Shown here piece by piece: positions 39,822-47,576 of a stretch of 64,000 nucleotides of DNA. A program made the translations under genes and the position numbers. The notes beneath the pieces were generated by a model. It did not search any database, was not told the origin of the DNA, and was given only the letters and a program-made list of their open reading frames with translations. Source of the stretch: Pectobacterium polonicum (GTDB lineage: Bacteria; Pseudomonadota; Gammaproteobacteria; Enterobacterales; Enterobacteriaceae); NCBI RefSeq assembly GCF_005497185.1, contig NZ_RJTN01000020.1, positions 1 through 64,000 on the forward strand, given 5' to 3'. The stretch's first letter is position 1; the number at the start of each line of letters is the position of its first letter.

Positions 39822-40445
39822 GTGGAAACGAAAAAGGTATATGCCGCGATCTGCGCGGTGGCTGAGGAAATGGCAACACAGGGAATCAGCAAGAGTAGAG
39901 AGAACCGCCAGCAGGGATTTATGTTTCGCGGCATTGATCAGGTTTACAACGCATTAGCTCCTGTTCTAGCAAAGCATAAATTAGTCATCCTGCCAAGAAT
40001 CACAGAGCGAACGGTAACAGAGCGTGTTACGAAAAGCGGCGGCACGCTGTTCTATGTTGTCATCAAGGCTGAGTTCGATTTCGCCAGCGCAGAGGATGGG
40101 AGTATACATACCGTGGCGACATATGGCGAGGCAATGGATAGCGGCGACAAGGCGACCAATAAGGCTATGTCGATCGCCTACAAATATGCCGCATTTCAGA
40201 CGTTCTGCATCCCAACTGAAGAAACCGCAATAGACCCCGACGCAGAATGTCATAACGTCGCGCCACGCAGCCCTGATGAAATATTGAAAGACTTCACAGC
40301 ACTGGCGGGTGAATGTCAGTCGCTTGATGAGTTAAAGGGAATATATAAGCCTGCGTGGAATTCCCTTGCGTCATCAGCAGACCATCAAAATAAATGCGTC
40401 GAAGTTTTCAAAAATCGCGGCGCTGAACTCAACAAGGCGGCATAA
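39822..40445 (+). CDS. erf: ERF-family single-strand annealing recombinase
   Basis: 207 residues, GTG start at 39822 (GAGGTGAGTT upstream). Typical ERF stretches: FMFRGIDQVYNALAPVLAKH, GEAMDSGDKATNKAMSIAYK, YAAFQTFCIPTEE. P22 Erf anneals single strands to circularise phage DNA. It is followed immediately by an SSB gene, its usual partner. Confidence 0.92.
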   Translation: METKKVYAAICAVAEEMATQGISKSRENRQQGFMFRGIDQVYNALAPVLAKHKLVILPRITERTVTERVTKSGGTLFYVVIKAEFDFASAEDGSIHTVATYGEAMDSGDKATNKAMSIAYKYAAFQTFCIPTEETAIDPDAECHNVAPRSPDEILKDFTALAGECQSLDELKGIYKPAWNSLASSADHQNKCVEVFKNRGAELNKAA

Positions 40446-40898
40446 ATGGCTAGTAAAGGCGTTAATAAAGTGATTCTTGTCGGAAATCTGGGTCAAGACC
40501 CAGAAGTCCGCTATATGCCGAATGGTGGTGCAGTTGCCAACATCACGCTGGCTACGTCGGAAAGCTGGCGTGACAAGCAAACCGGTGAGCAAAAAGAGAA
40601 GACCGAGTGGCACCGCGTGGTGCTGTTCGGCAAGCTGGCAGAAGTCGCGGGCGAATACCTGCGTAAAGGCTCTCAGGTTTACATTGAAGGCGCACTGCAA
40701 ACCCGAAAATGGGCCGATCAGGCTGGCGTAGAGCGTTACACCACAGAAGTGGTTGTTAACGTCGGCGGCACCATGCAGATGTTGGGTGGGCGTCAGGTCG
40801 GCGGTGCACCAGAAGGCGGCAATACAGGTGGCGGTCAGCGGCAAGCGCCACAGAATAATGAACCTCCAATGGATTTTGACGACGAGCCACCATTTTAG
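40446..40898 (+). CDS. ssb: Single-stranded DNA-binding protein
   Basis: 150 residues. OB-fold N-terminus as in E. coli SSB ([40 protein letters not shown]) and the acidic tip DFDDEPPF that docks partner proteins. Starts directly after the erf stop. Confidence 0.95.
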   Translation: MASKGVNKVILVGNLGQDPEVRYMPNGGAVANITLATSESWRDKQTGEQKEKTEWHRVVLFGKLAEVAGEYLRKGSQVYIEGALQTRKWADQAGVERYTTEVVVNVGGTMQMLGGRQVGGAPEGGNTGGGQRQAPQNNEPPMDFDDEPPF

Positions 40899-40912
40899 AG
40901 GTGATAAATGAT

Positions 40913-41245
40913 ATGGCATATGATTATCTCGAAGAAATAGAGCAGATGAGATTAAGCCGAATGTCTGAAAAGGATAAGGCTAGATATCTCAAGCATTCTG
41001 AAATAGTTAACGGCGCAATGAATGCTATTGAGTGCGCAGAAAAAGGAATATCACACCCTCAAATAATTGATAGAGATAAATCAATTAATGATGCAATTGA
41101 TAGAAAAATAAATGACATGAAATTAGCTGAAATACAGCGAGAAAGAATTAGCCAGCAACCAAAACAAAATATAGAAACAACTCAATCTGACCCATACGCA
41201 TGGATGCGTGGAATTGGTCGTCAAGATAACTGGACGGGTGACTAA
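40913..41245 (+). CDS. Acid/base-rich helical phage protein
   Basis: 110 residues from ATG 40913 (MAYDYLEEIEQMRLSRMSEK); GTG 40901 is an alternative. Predicted mainly helical, Lys/Glu/Ile-rich, with a DRDKSINDAIDRKINDMKLA segment. Its stop overlaps the next start (TAATGA region). Unknown role. Confidence 0.65.
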   Translation: MAYDYLEEIEQMRLSRMSEKDKARYLKHSEIVNGAMNAIECAEKGISHPQIIDRDKSINDAIDRKINDMKLAEIQRERISQQPKQNIETTQSDPYAWMRGIGRQDNWTGD

Positions 41246-41433
41246 TGAACACAGCATATCTAACAGCAGCTAACCATGCCGCTGCATACGAACGCGCACA
41301 CGATTTCACGCAGGCCAAAATGATGTGGCTCGCAGCATTGCGTCACGCCAATACGAAAGATTCGGGCTGGTGCGAATTACGCGCTGAGTTTTGTGATAAA
41401 TGGGTAAATAAAATTGAGGTGACAAATGGCTGA
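41245..41433 (+). CDS. ANR-family-like small regulator
   Basis: 62 residues. The pattern NHAAAYERAHDFTQAKMMWL, AALRHANTKDSGWCELRAEF and final CDKW is that of the ANR/PerC-like group of small transcription modulators in enteric prophages. Function in the phage is unknown. Confidence 0.65.
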   Translation: MNTAYLTAANHAAAYERAHDFTQAKMMWLAALRHANTKDSGWCELRAEFCDKWVNKIEVTNG

Positions 41434-41617
41434 CATTATCGACGCTGCAAATGATTTAACCGATTTAAATATTCAGCACGCATTAGCTAACCGCCCTGCT
41501 CCCATGCAATTCACAGGAAAGTGCAAATACTGTAGCGAGACGATTGAAGTCGGTCATTTCTGCGATGAATATTGCAGAGAGGATTACGAGAAACTGGAGA
41601 AGAATAATCGTGGATAA
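41426..41617 (+). CDS. Small zinc-finger protein (TraR/DksA-like Cys cluster)
   Basis: 63 residues starting at ATG 41426, overlapping the previous gene. MADIIDAANDLTDLNIQHAL is the usual start of phage C4-type zinc-finger proteins; the cluster is CKYCSETIEVGHFCDEYC. TraR/DksA-like proteins act on RNA polymerase; this one is short. Confidence 0.7.
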   Translation: MADIIDAANDLTDLNIQHALANRPAPMQFTGKCKYCSETIEVGHFCDEYCREDYEKLEKNNRG

Positions 41618-42188
41618 TAATTTATACGCAGAACGAGACATTATACAGCTTGATGTATCCGGTAATTTTTATTGCCAACATGTTCATCATATGACATCGG
41701 AGAGCCTGTACAGTAAATCAGACATCGCTGCTGAGCTTGGTTATCGCGATTTCTGCATATCGGAATTACAAAAAGACAATGAGACTCTCCGCGCAATGAT
41801 GCGTGAGCTGGAAATTCAGCGCGATAAGTTCGACGCAATGCTAACAGAGGCGGTTCAGTCTCTGAAAGAAACAGAAAAGCAGCGGGATGGGCTGGCTTCG
41901 GAAAATGAATTGATGTTTAGGAGTTGCTCTGATTGGCCAGCGGAATATCACCCTGAAAATGGTGCGAAAACAGAAGTAGAGCGTAGTGTTCTATTCCCAG
42001 CCACTGATAAGCGCATCCGTGAAATCATGGCAATAGCAATAGAAGAATTAGCCATATACCTAAATTTTGAATATCAGGCCTTGGTTTCACAAGGGCGAGT
42101 AGCTGAAGATGGCAAGGGTAATTACTCACATTATCTAGCGAATCGATGCGAGATGTACGCCAGCAAACTGCGCGGAGGTGGGGTGTGA
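41610..42188 (+). CDS. Coiled-coil Ead/Ea22-like protein
   Basis: 192 residues with GTG start at 41610 (GGAGAAG upstream), overlapping the previous gene by 8 nt. The middle (DFCISELQKDNETLRAMMRE, DAMLTEAVQSLKETEKQRDG) is a coiled coil, as in lambda Ea22-type proteins. The C-terminal helical end differs. Unknown role. Confidence 0.6.
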   Translation: MDNNLYAERDIIQLDVSGNFYCQHVHHMTSESLYSKSDIAAELGYRDFCISELQKDNETLRAMMRELEIQRDKFDAMLTEAVQSLKETEKQRDGLASENELMFRSCSDWPAEYHPENGAKTEVERSVLFPATDKRIREIMAIAIEELAIYLNFEYQALVSQGRVAEDGKGNYSHYLANRCEMYASKLRGGGV

Positions 42189-42310
42189 GTGAGCGTGAAT
42201 ATTTCGTTCTGAGCGTAAAACATACCCAGCGGCATAGCCCCTACATCACGCTGTGGGGTGCAAACAATTCAGGCTATCGTGGCGCACCACGCAGTAAGGA
42301 CGAAACATGA
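42185..42310 (+). CDS. Small phage protein
   Basis: 41 residues, GTG at 42185 with GGAGGTGGG upstream; stop overlaps the next ATG (ATGA). SEREYFVLSVKHTQRHSPYI, TLWGANNSGYRGAPRSKD. Similar short proteins with the EYFVLSxKHT opening are common in lambdoid phages. Confidence 0.7.
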   Translation: MSEREYFVLSVKHTQRHSPYITLWGANNSGYRGAPRSKDET

Positions 42311-43059
42311 TTCATTTCCACGGTGGGCCTATTACGCCAGATACGTGCGCATTACGCGCCTGGCGTGGGCGACATGCGTTTATCAGCTTCGCAAATTCTG
42401 GACAGTTGGCGCTCGCGTCAGAAGTTTGTCAGTCGTTCGCATTGGATAACGGCGCGTTCTCATTTTGGACAAAACAGCGCGTCGTTGACTGGCATGAATA
42501 TTACGAGTTTGTCGCAAAATGGGCTAATCATCCCCGGTTTTCATTCGCAATTATCCCCGATGTGATCGGCGGAACAGCAGAGGAAAACGATGCACTAATC
42601 GCTGAATGGCCGCATGGGAAATTCATTGGCTGTCCGGTATGGCATATGAACGAACCTGATGAACGGTTTATTCAGTTGTGTAATGAGTGGCCACGCGTTG
42701 CGATCGGCAGCATGGGTGAGTACGACGCTAAACGGCCACGTAAATGCGTCGCAAAACTGCGCGATTTGATACGCCACGTTGTTGATGAAAACGGCTATCC
42801 GGCCTGTAAACTGCACGGACTGCGGATGCTGAATAGAGATATTTTCCGTCACATTCCACTGTCATCAGCTGACAGTACAAATGTAGCCAGAAATATCGGC
42901 ATAGATAAATCGTGGAAGAGATCTGCATATGCCCCAGCATCGAAAGAAACCCGTACCAGTGTTTTAGTTGAGCGTATTGAATCAATGAACAGCGCCAGCG
43001 CGCTGCTGTGGGACGAGCATAGAGATCTTTTCACACCACAACTGGCATTTGAATTGTAA
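42307..43059 (+). CDS. TGT/DpdA-like TIM-barrel protein (possible 7-deazaguanine DNA transglycosylase)
   Basis: 250 residues. Ordered motifs suggest the tRNA/DNA-guanine transglycosylase fold: FALDNGAFSFW at ~45-55 (a catalytic Asp region in this superfamily), FAIIPDVIGGTAEENDALI at ~81-99, PVWHMNEPDERF near 111, RVAIGSMGEY near 130, KLHGLRML near 168. DpdA enzymes exchange guanine in phage DNA for a 7-deazaguanine and so block restriction. No preQ0-synthesis genes lie in the window; the host queuosine route could supply the base. Length is shorter than tRNA TGTs (~370), so function is uncertain. Confidence 0.6.
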   Translation: MIHFHGGPITPDTCALRAWRGRHAFISFANSGQLALASEVCQSFALDNGAFSFWTKQRVVDWHEYYEFVAKWANHPRFSFAIIPDVIGGTAEENDALIAEWPHGKFIGCPVWHMNEPDERFIQLCNEWPRVAIGSMGEYDAKRPRKCVAKLRDLIRHVVDENGYPACKLHGLRMLNRDIFRHIPLSSADSTNVARNIGIDKSWKRSAYAPASKETRTSVLVERIESMNSASALLWDEHRDLFTPQLAFEL

Positions 43060-43069
43060 GGGCTGAAAC

Positions 43070-44041
43070 ATGACAACTTTAACAAATGAAAGGCTGGAAG
43101 AAATCATCGAGCGACGCTCACCGTCTTTGAGATGGGAAGAAGCACCAGCAATGGCATCTGAAATTCTATCACTCCGCGCGCAACTGGCAGAGCTGCGGGG
43201 GCAAGAGCCGGAGGCGACCGTACTTGATGGCGGTCGCCAAATGTCTGCACATAACAAGAGTCTCGTTTTTCAAATTGTCGCGGAAAATGGAGCTAAATTC
43301 GTGCCGGGGGATAAGCTCTATACCCGCCCCGTTACACCAGCCGCAAGCCAGCCTTACACGGTGCCGGATGAGGCCACGCCCGAAAATATACCGGTGCTCT
43401 CTGGTGTGCTCGTTCCGCGCAACGGAGGATGGCACAAAATGGATGAAAGCGACTGCCATATGGCTGTTGAAGTTTGGAACGCCTGCCGCGCCGCAATGCT
43501 CCAGAAAAACCATTCCGGTGACGTCACCAATAAGGATAACAACCATTCCGAGGATGGGCGCGGTATGGTCAACCATCCGGTAATTCCGGATGGTTCAGTG
43601 CCGGAAGCGCTTCGCATTATCGGCCAACAAATCAACACTCAGGACAACCGCATAACTGACCAGCCTATGTTCGTCGTATTTCAGAAGCGTGAAATCATTG
43701 GTAGCGATGAACATTCACCAAGCCGCATTGTTTGGATTTGGGATGGCGAAGAGGTCAGCGAATTGCGAGCCAAGCGACTTGAAGCTTTGCATCATGGTTG
43801 CCGTGATACACGCGGCTATGATCGCTATGCGATGCAAGAGATTGATGAGTTTGTTACCGCCTGCTTTACCGAGAAGGGATGCAAAGATTACTTGAGCCTT
43901 AATGGGCATAACCTGCGGCAACCGTATATTTTTGCCTGCGGTTCATACCGCAACAATGAATATCAGACCGTGCGTAACTGGTTAAGCGCCGCCGCTCCGC
44001 AGCATAAGGGGGGAGTAGATGTCAGTAAGAATGTTAACTAG
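43070..44041 (+). CDS. Ea22-like mosaic early protein
   Basis: 323 residues. The N-terminal ~45 (MTTLTNERLEEIIERRSPSL, EILSLRAQLAELRGQEPEA) resembles Ead/Ea22 starts; ~90-150 (LYTRPVTPAASQPYTVPDEA, MAVEVWNACRAAML) is a module common in such mosaics. The C-terminal ~130 (MFVVFQKREIIGSDEHSPSR, VWIWDGEEVSELRAKRL) is a distinct domain I do not recognise. Likely dispensable accessory protein. Confidence 0.6.
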   Translation: MTTLTNERLEEIIERRSPSLRWEEAPAMASEILSLRAQLAELRGQEPEATVLDGGRQMSAHNKSLVFQIVAENGAKFVPGDKLYTRPVTPAASQPYTVPDEATPENIPVLSGVLVPRNGGWHKMDESDCHMAVEVWNACRAAMLQKNHSGDVTNKDNNHSEDGRGMVNHPVIPDGSVPEALRIIGQQINTQDNRITDQPMFVVFQKREIIGSDEHSPSRIVWIWDGEEVSELRAKRLEALHHGCRDTRGYDRYAMQEIDEFVTACFTEKGCKDYLSLNGHNLRQPYIFACGSYRNNEYQTVRNWLSAAAPQHKGGVDVSKNVN

Positions 44042-44252
44042 AAAGCACCCATGCAGAATATCGCCGAATGATGTTATTCAAGTATTTGGCGATTGGTATA
44101 GGGTGAGATATATAACTCGTCACAAAGGTACTTGCCTGTATTTGCAACCTGAAAGTGAGCCGCTTTCACCCTTCACTGAGAACGATGTATTAATCATATC
44201 GATTAATGACGATGCGGTCACAGGGATTGATGTTGAGGTGATAGATGCCTAA
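44019..44252 (+). CDS. Small phage protein
   Basis: 77 residues from ATG 44019, overlapping the previous gene by 23 nt, GGGGGAGTA upstream. Basic N-terminus (MSVRMLTRKHPCRISPNDVI) and a beta-type core (GDWYRVRYITRHKGTCLYLQ). Unknown function. Confidence 0.6.
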   Translation: MSVRMLTRKHPCRISPNDVIQVFGDWYRVRYITRHKGTCLYLQPESEPLSPFTENDVLIISINDDAVTGIDVEVIDA

Positions 44253-44272
44253 ATCCCCAGCAGAACAACCAG

Positions 44273-44292
44273 CCGCCCCGAGCGGTTTTTTT
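44273..44292 (+). terminator. Terminator in left operon
   Basis: CCGC, loop, GCGG followed by seven T. A 22-codon frame (ATG 44245, start MPKSPAEQ) reads through it to the next gene and may be a coupling peptide. Confidence 0.7.
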
Positions 44293-44315
44293 ACGCCTGA
44301 ATTAAGGAGATGAGG

Positions 44316-44576
44316 ATGGAAATCAGCATCGGTGACAAATACGTCATCACAGCAGACCAGTACCAATATGTTTTGCAGGAGCGCAAGACAAAGAAAGACG
44401 GCAAGGATGCAGGCGGTGAGTATCTATCGACTATCGGCTATTACACGAAGCTGTCACAGCTCATTAGCCGCCTCTGCCACTTGGATGTGATGACGTCAGA
44501 TGCGCAGACATTGCAGGCCGTAGAGCAGCGTATAGCGCGGTTATCGTTGGAAATTGAATCAGCATTTGGGAGATGA
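44316..44576 (+). CDS. DUF5405-like phage protein
   Basis: 86 residues from ATG 44316, AAGGAG 6 nt upstream. MEISIGDKYVITADQYQYVL, QERKTKKDGKDAGGEYLSTI, GYYTKLSQLISRL fit the DUF5405 family of lambdoid/P2-like phages. Unknown function. Confidence 0.7.
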   Translation: MEISIGDKYVITADQYQYVLQERKTKKDGKDAGGEYLSTIGYYTKLSQLISRLCHLDVMTSDAQTLQAVEQRIARLSLEIESAFGR

Positions 44577-44578
44577 GG

Positions 44579-44893
44579 ATGGGTAAGCATACACCGGGCC
44601 CGTGGTTTGTAAACGGGAAAGAGAGCATAAAAGTGACAGGTAATATGAATGTTATTCAAACCCACAGTAGTGATGGGCTTGGATATCATGTGGCTTATGC
44701 ATCGGGATGGGTGGACGATAAGGAAACCGCAGAAGAGGCAAGGTGTAACGCAAATTTAATCGCCTCTGCACCGGATTTGCTTGAGGCGCTGGAGGGGATT
44801 ATTGCCGATGAGGGTAGAGGGTGGGCTGCAATTAATCCTCCGCGCACCGAAGCGGCTAAAGCAGCAATCGCCAAGGCCAAAGGTGAATCATGA
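44579..44893 (+). CDS. HTPGPW-type phage protein
   Basis: 104 residues from ATG 44579 (GKHTPGPWFVNGKESIKVTG). The opening HTPGPW and the segment CNANLIASAPDLLEALEGII are shared by many phage proteins of unknown role that lie in early operons. It overlaps neighbours in tight coupling. Confidence 0.75.
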   Translation: MGKHTPGPWFVNGKESIKVTGNMNVIQTHSSDGLGYHVAYASGWVDDKETAEEARCNANLIASAPDLLEALEGIIADEGRGWAAINPPRTEAAKAAIAKAKGES

Positions 44894-45177
44894 AAATATC
44901 CTCATTAAAACCAGACGATATCGTCTGGTCTGTGTTACGTCGCAACATGGGCAATACAACGATTAAAAGCATTGATGTATTCAGCGTTAAAGTTTTCGAG
45001 GTGCACGAAAATTACGTCATCGCGTCATGGAACGGCAACCCACGGGAAAAATTTAGAGAAAGGACAATATCAAAATGGCGCAGAAATAAACCCGTCACAA
45101 TCCGACTGCCGCTTGGCAATTACAGATTGGCGACCCGAGAAGAAATTAAGAGCATGAAAGAGGCTGAAACCTCATGA
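44890..45177 (+). CDS. Small basic phage protein
   Basis: 95 residues, ATG 44890 overlapping the previous stop (ATGA). SSLKPDDIVWSVLRRNMGNT, EHHENY-like beta region and RERTISKWRRNKPVTIRLPL. Probably a small beta-barrel. Function unknown. Confidence 0.6.
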   Translation: MKISSLKPDDIVWSVLRRNMGNTTIKSIDVFSVKVFEVHENYVIASWNGNPREKFRERTISKWRRNKPVTIRLPLGNYRLATREEIKSMKEAETS

Positions 45178-45209
45178 AGCGAACAACGCTAACAGCAAAG
45201 CTATTTCTG

Positions 45210-45232
45210 GCCGCTATCACAGCGGCTTTTTT
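45210..45232 (+). terminator. Terminator before xis-int block
   Basis: GCCGCT, loop ATCAC, AGCGGC, six T. It lies between the early genes and the integration block and would reduce int expression without antitermination. Confidence 0.85.
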
Positions 45233-45262
45233 GTGATCTGTTTACACCATGTGCGTGACTGT

Positions 45263-45487
45263 ATGAATGCGGAAACAGAGAACGCTCTACGCAGCGTAGC
45301 TAAAACCTGTCGGTCTGAGATCATCGCTCAGACGAAAGACCAGCCGAAAAAAAACCACGATCCGATTATTACCCGCATTCTCGACCACCACGCAAAACGT
45401 ATCACCGCCCTACCGCCGAATACATTCAGTGCGAAATTGTGGCTGAGTTATTTCGTGCGTGTCGTTGATGCTGAAGCTAATAAGTGA
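45263..45487 (+). CDS. Small phage protein before xis
   Basis: 74 residues from ATG 45263 (MNAETENALRSVAKTCRSEI); ribosome site is weak, so a start at 45233 is possible. Helical, basic (RILDHHAKRITALPPNTFSA). Function unknown. Confidence 0.6.
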   Translation: MNAETENALRSVAKTCRSEIIAQTKDQPKKNHDPIITRILDHHAKRITALPPNTFSAKLWLSYFVRVVDAEANK

Positions 45488-45493
45488 GGAGTT

Positions 45494-45841
45494 ATGTCAG
45501 AAGAGGTTTTTACGAGAGAAGAAGCCGCGGCGTTTCTGAAAGTCGATAAGGGAACAATCAGTCAGTGGATACGATCTGGCAGGCTACAGGCGGCAAAAAT
45601 AAACCCAGCCAAACCGAAAAGCCCATATCGAATTTTCAAATCGGACTGCATTGCGGCGCTGAAAGGTCAGGTACACAATAGCAGCGTGAATGCGGTTGAT
45701 GTGCATGAGGATAAAGTATGTCAATCAAACTACGGGGCGGAACGTGGCACTGCGACTTCGTTACGCCAGCAGGTGAGCGAGTTAGACGCTCTCTTGAGAC
45801 AACGGACAAGAAGCAAGCGCAAGAACTTCATGATCGTCTAA
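45494..45841 (+). CDS. xis: Excisionase-like HTH protein
   Basis: 115 residues. The N-terminal ~55 (EVFTREEAAAFLKVDKGTIS, QWIRSGRLQAAKINPAKPKS, YRIFKSDCI) is a MerR/excisionase-type winged HTH. It overlaps the integrase by 124 nt, as xis does in lambda. The overlap part is low complexity. It likely directs excision. Confidence 0.75.
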   Translation: MSEEVFTREEAAAFLKVDKGTISQWIRSGRLQAAKINPAKPKSPYRIFKSDCIAALKGQVHNSSVNAVDVHEDKVCQSNYGAERGTATSLRQQVSELDALLRQRTRSKRKNFMIV

Positions 45842-46878
45842 AGGCGGAGATGTGGAGGGTCTCTAAGCTCGACGAGGCGCCGAAAAAAACATTTAACGAG
45901 GCCTGTATTCGGTGGATACGAGAGAAGGCTGACAAAAAAAGCCTTGATGATGACAAGAGCATTATCGGGTTTTGGTTAATGCATTTCGATGGACGCATTC
46001 TGTCAAGCATTAAGTCGGAGGCAATAATGGAGGCGGTTGACGGGATGGAAAACCGCCGCCACCGATTGAACTGGGAAATGACAAGGGATAGGTGCAACAG
46101 GTTGGGCAAGCCAGCGCCAGAGTATACCCCAAAGTTGGCAACGAAGGGGACGCGGACAAGGCACCTGGCCATCCTCCGCGCAATCCTAAATCTCGCCGTT
46201 ACATGGGGATGGCTGGATAGGTCGCCGAAAATATCAACGCCGAGAATAAAAAATGGGCGCATACGCTGGCTAACTGATGATGAGTCAAAGCGGCTTTTCT
46301 CAGAGATAGCGCCGCACTTTTTCCCCATCGTGATGTTTGCTATATCAACAGGGCTACGCCGCTCTAATGTTACAGATTTAGAGTGGTCGCAGGTTGACAT
46401 GGAAAGGAAAATGGCATGGATGCACCCAGACGAAACGAAAGCGGGCAACGCAATAGGCGTTCCGCTTAACGAAACGGCGTGCGGGATAATCAGGGCTCAG
46501 CAAGGCCAGCATAAGCGATGGGTTTTTGTTCACACCAAGGCTGCGTATCGCAGCGATGGAACAAAAACCCCCGCAATACGCAAGATGAGAACCGATAGTA
46601 ATAAGGCATGGCAGGGGGCGCTAAGGCGTGCAGGCATTAGCAACTTCAGGTTCCATGATCTTAGGCACACTTGGGCAAGCTGGCTGGTTCAGTCAGGCGT
46701 CTCACTTCTTGCCCTCAAGGAGTTGGGCGGGTGGGAAACATTGGAAATGGTACAGCGATACGCACATTTATCCGCTGGTCATCTCACAGAGCACGCGAGC
46801 AAAATTGACGCAATTCTAGAGCGTAATGGCACAAATATGGCACAAGATGAGAATGTGATTTACATGAAAGCTAGATAA
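45718..46878 (+). CDS. int: Tyrosine integrase
   Basis: 386 residues. N-terminal arm-binding part (SIKLRGGTWHCDFVTPAGER, VRRSLETTDKKQAQELHDRL), core-binding ~60-165, catalytic ~175-365: the first Arg in STGLRRSN, HDLRHTWASWLV (His-x-x-Arg), and a C-terminal His/Tyr pair GGWETLEMVQRYAHLS (Tyr nucleophile). It ends 14 nt before the tRNA 3' end, which is the usual arrangement for tRNA-targeting phages. Confidence 0.95.
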   Translation: MSIKLRGGTWHCDFVTPAGERVRRSLETTDKKQAQELHDRLKAEMWRVSKLDEAPKKTFNEACIRWIREKADKKSLDDDKSIIGFWLMHFDGRILSSIKSEAIMEAVDGMENRRHRLNWEMTRDRCNRLGKPAPEYTPKLATKGTRTRHLAILRAILNLAVTWGWLDRSPKISTPRIKNGRIRWLTDDESKRLFSEIAPHFFPIVMFAISTGLRRSNVTDLEWSQVDMERKMAWMHPDETKAGNAIGVPLNETACGIIRAQQGQHKRWVFVHTKAAYRSDGTKTPAIRKMRTDSNKAWQGALRRAGISNFRFHDLRHTWASWLVQSGVSLLALKELGGWETLEMVQRYAHLSAGHLTEHASKIDAILERNGTNMAQDENVIYMKAR

Positions 46879-46892
46879 GTTATTGAATTAAC

Positions 46893-46935
46893 TGGTGCCG
46901 ATAATAGGAGTCGAACCTACGACCTTCGCATTACG
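46893..46935. other. Probable attachment site (prophage-side junction in tRNA 3' half)
   Basis: Integrases of this type use the 3' half of the tRNA as the core, so that the gene is rebuilt after insertion. The exact core cannot be set because the other copy is outside the window. Confidence 0.5.
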
Positions 46936-46968
46936 AATGCGCTGCTCTACCAACTGAGCTATATCGGC
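46893..46968 (-). tRNA. thrW: tRNA-Thr (CGU anticodon)
   Basis: 76-nt cloverleaf on the minus strand with encoded CCA end. Acceptor stem GCCGATA / TATCGGC, D loop with AGTTGGTAGAGC, anticodon loop ATTCGTAAT (anticodon CGT), T loop GTTCGACTC. The same gene lies after proA in E. coli, where it is a prophage target too. Confidence 0.97.
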
Positions 46969-47013
46969 GTTGGGAATAGTCGGGCGAGAGCCTGACGTGA
47001 ACTACGGGATGAC

Positions 47014-47042
47014 AAACTAGTGAAATCAGCATCTCAAGTCAA
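47014..47042 (-). promoter_or_regulatory. tRNA promoter
   Basis: TTGACT, 17-nt spacer, TAGTTT on the minus strand, about 45 nt before the tRNA 5' end. Confidence 0.6.
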
Positions 47043-47576
47043 GTGGCTGACGTTCGCCTGCTGGTTTTATCATCGCTTGATGATAAATAAAGATTTTTTA
47101 ATAATTAACCAAACTAATAAAGGCCAATTATATAACTTTCAGGCTTAACACATTAGGACTGCGTTAAACAAGATGCGTTATCGGCCACGTAGGATCACGA
47201 TCGTTTTCAGGTCTTCAAGCCTGTATCTTGAGGAAGATCGGGTATATCGAATAGAACGATTAGGTAGGATATAAATAGAAATAAAAAATTAACATTGATA
47301 AATAATAACTATTATTTATTACTCATCCCATTACAGCCTCACTTTAAAATTCATTTTTGCGTTATGTTTACTATTTGAGTGTCTTTAACTTTAATTAGTC
47401 ATTAGGGCTTAAATACTCAGACGATAGAAAACATTATCGATTAAAAAAACCATCGAACACTCTATTCATCTTTGGAGGTAAAAAACGCATTAACTAATGA
47501 TAGAAAAAATAACCAACTCAAACAAACAATAGCAACTTAATTAATTCAAATTAAAGTATTTAGGCATGGAGAATAT
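47043..47576. other. AT-rich intergenic region before the oxidase gene
   Basis: About 530 bp, AT-rich, without a convincing gene. It holds a hairpin (TTTATCATC GCTT GATGATAAA near 47,067-47,090). The composition resembles transferred DNA. GGAGAATAT precedes the oxidase start. Confidence 0.6.

Larger units (their letters stand above)
1..46935. mobile_element. Lambdoid prophage with contractile-tail structural genes, integrated at tRNA-Thr (left end outside window)
   Basis: Nearly every gene from base 1 to the integrase at 46,878 is phage-like. Order from the attachment site leftwards: int, xis-like gene, left early operon with ssb, erf and N, OL/PL, ParA-type gene, cI, OR, cro, cII, O, P, nin-type genes, Q, late promoter, acr-aca-like cargo, lysis, terminase, head, tail, baseplate, fibres. 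The right boundary is the 3' end of a tRNA-Thr gene. The left boundary and second attachment site are not in the window. All essential modules look intact, so it may be inducible. The head-tail set resembles Pectobacterium phage ZF40 and cyanophage Pam3 in family content; this comparison is from memory. Confidence 0.95.
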
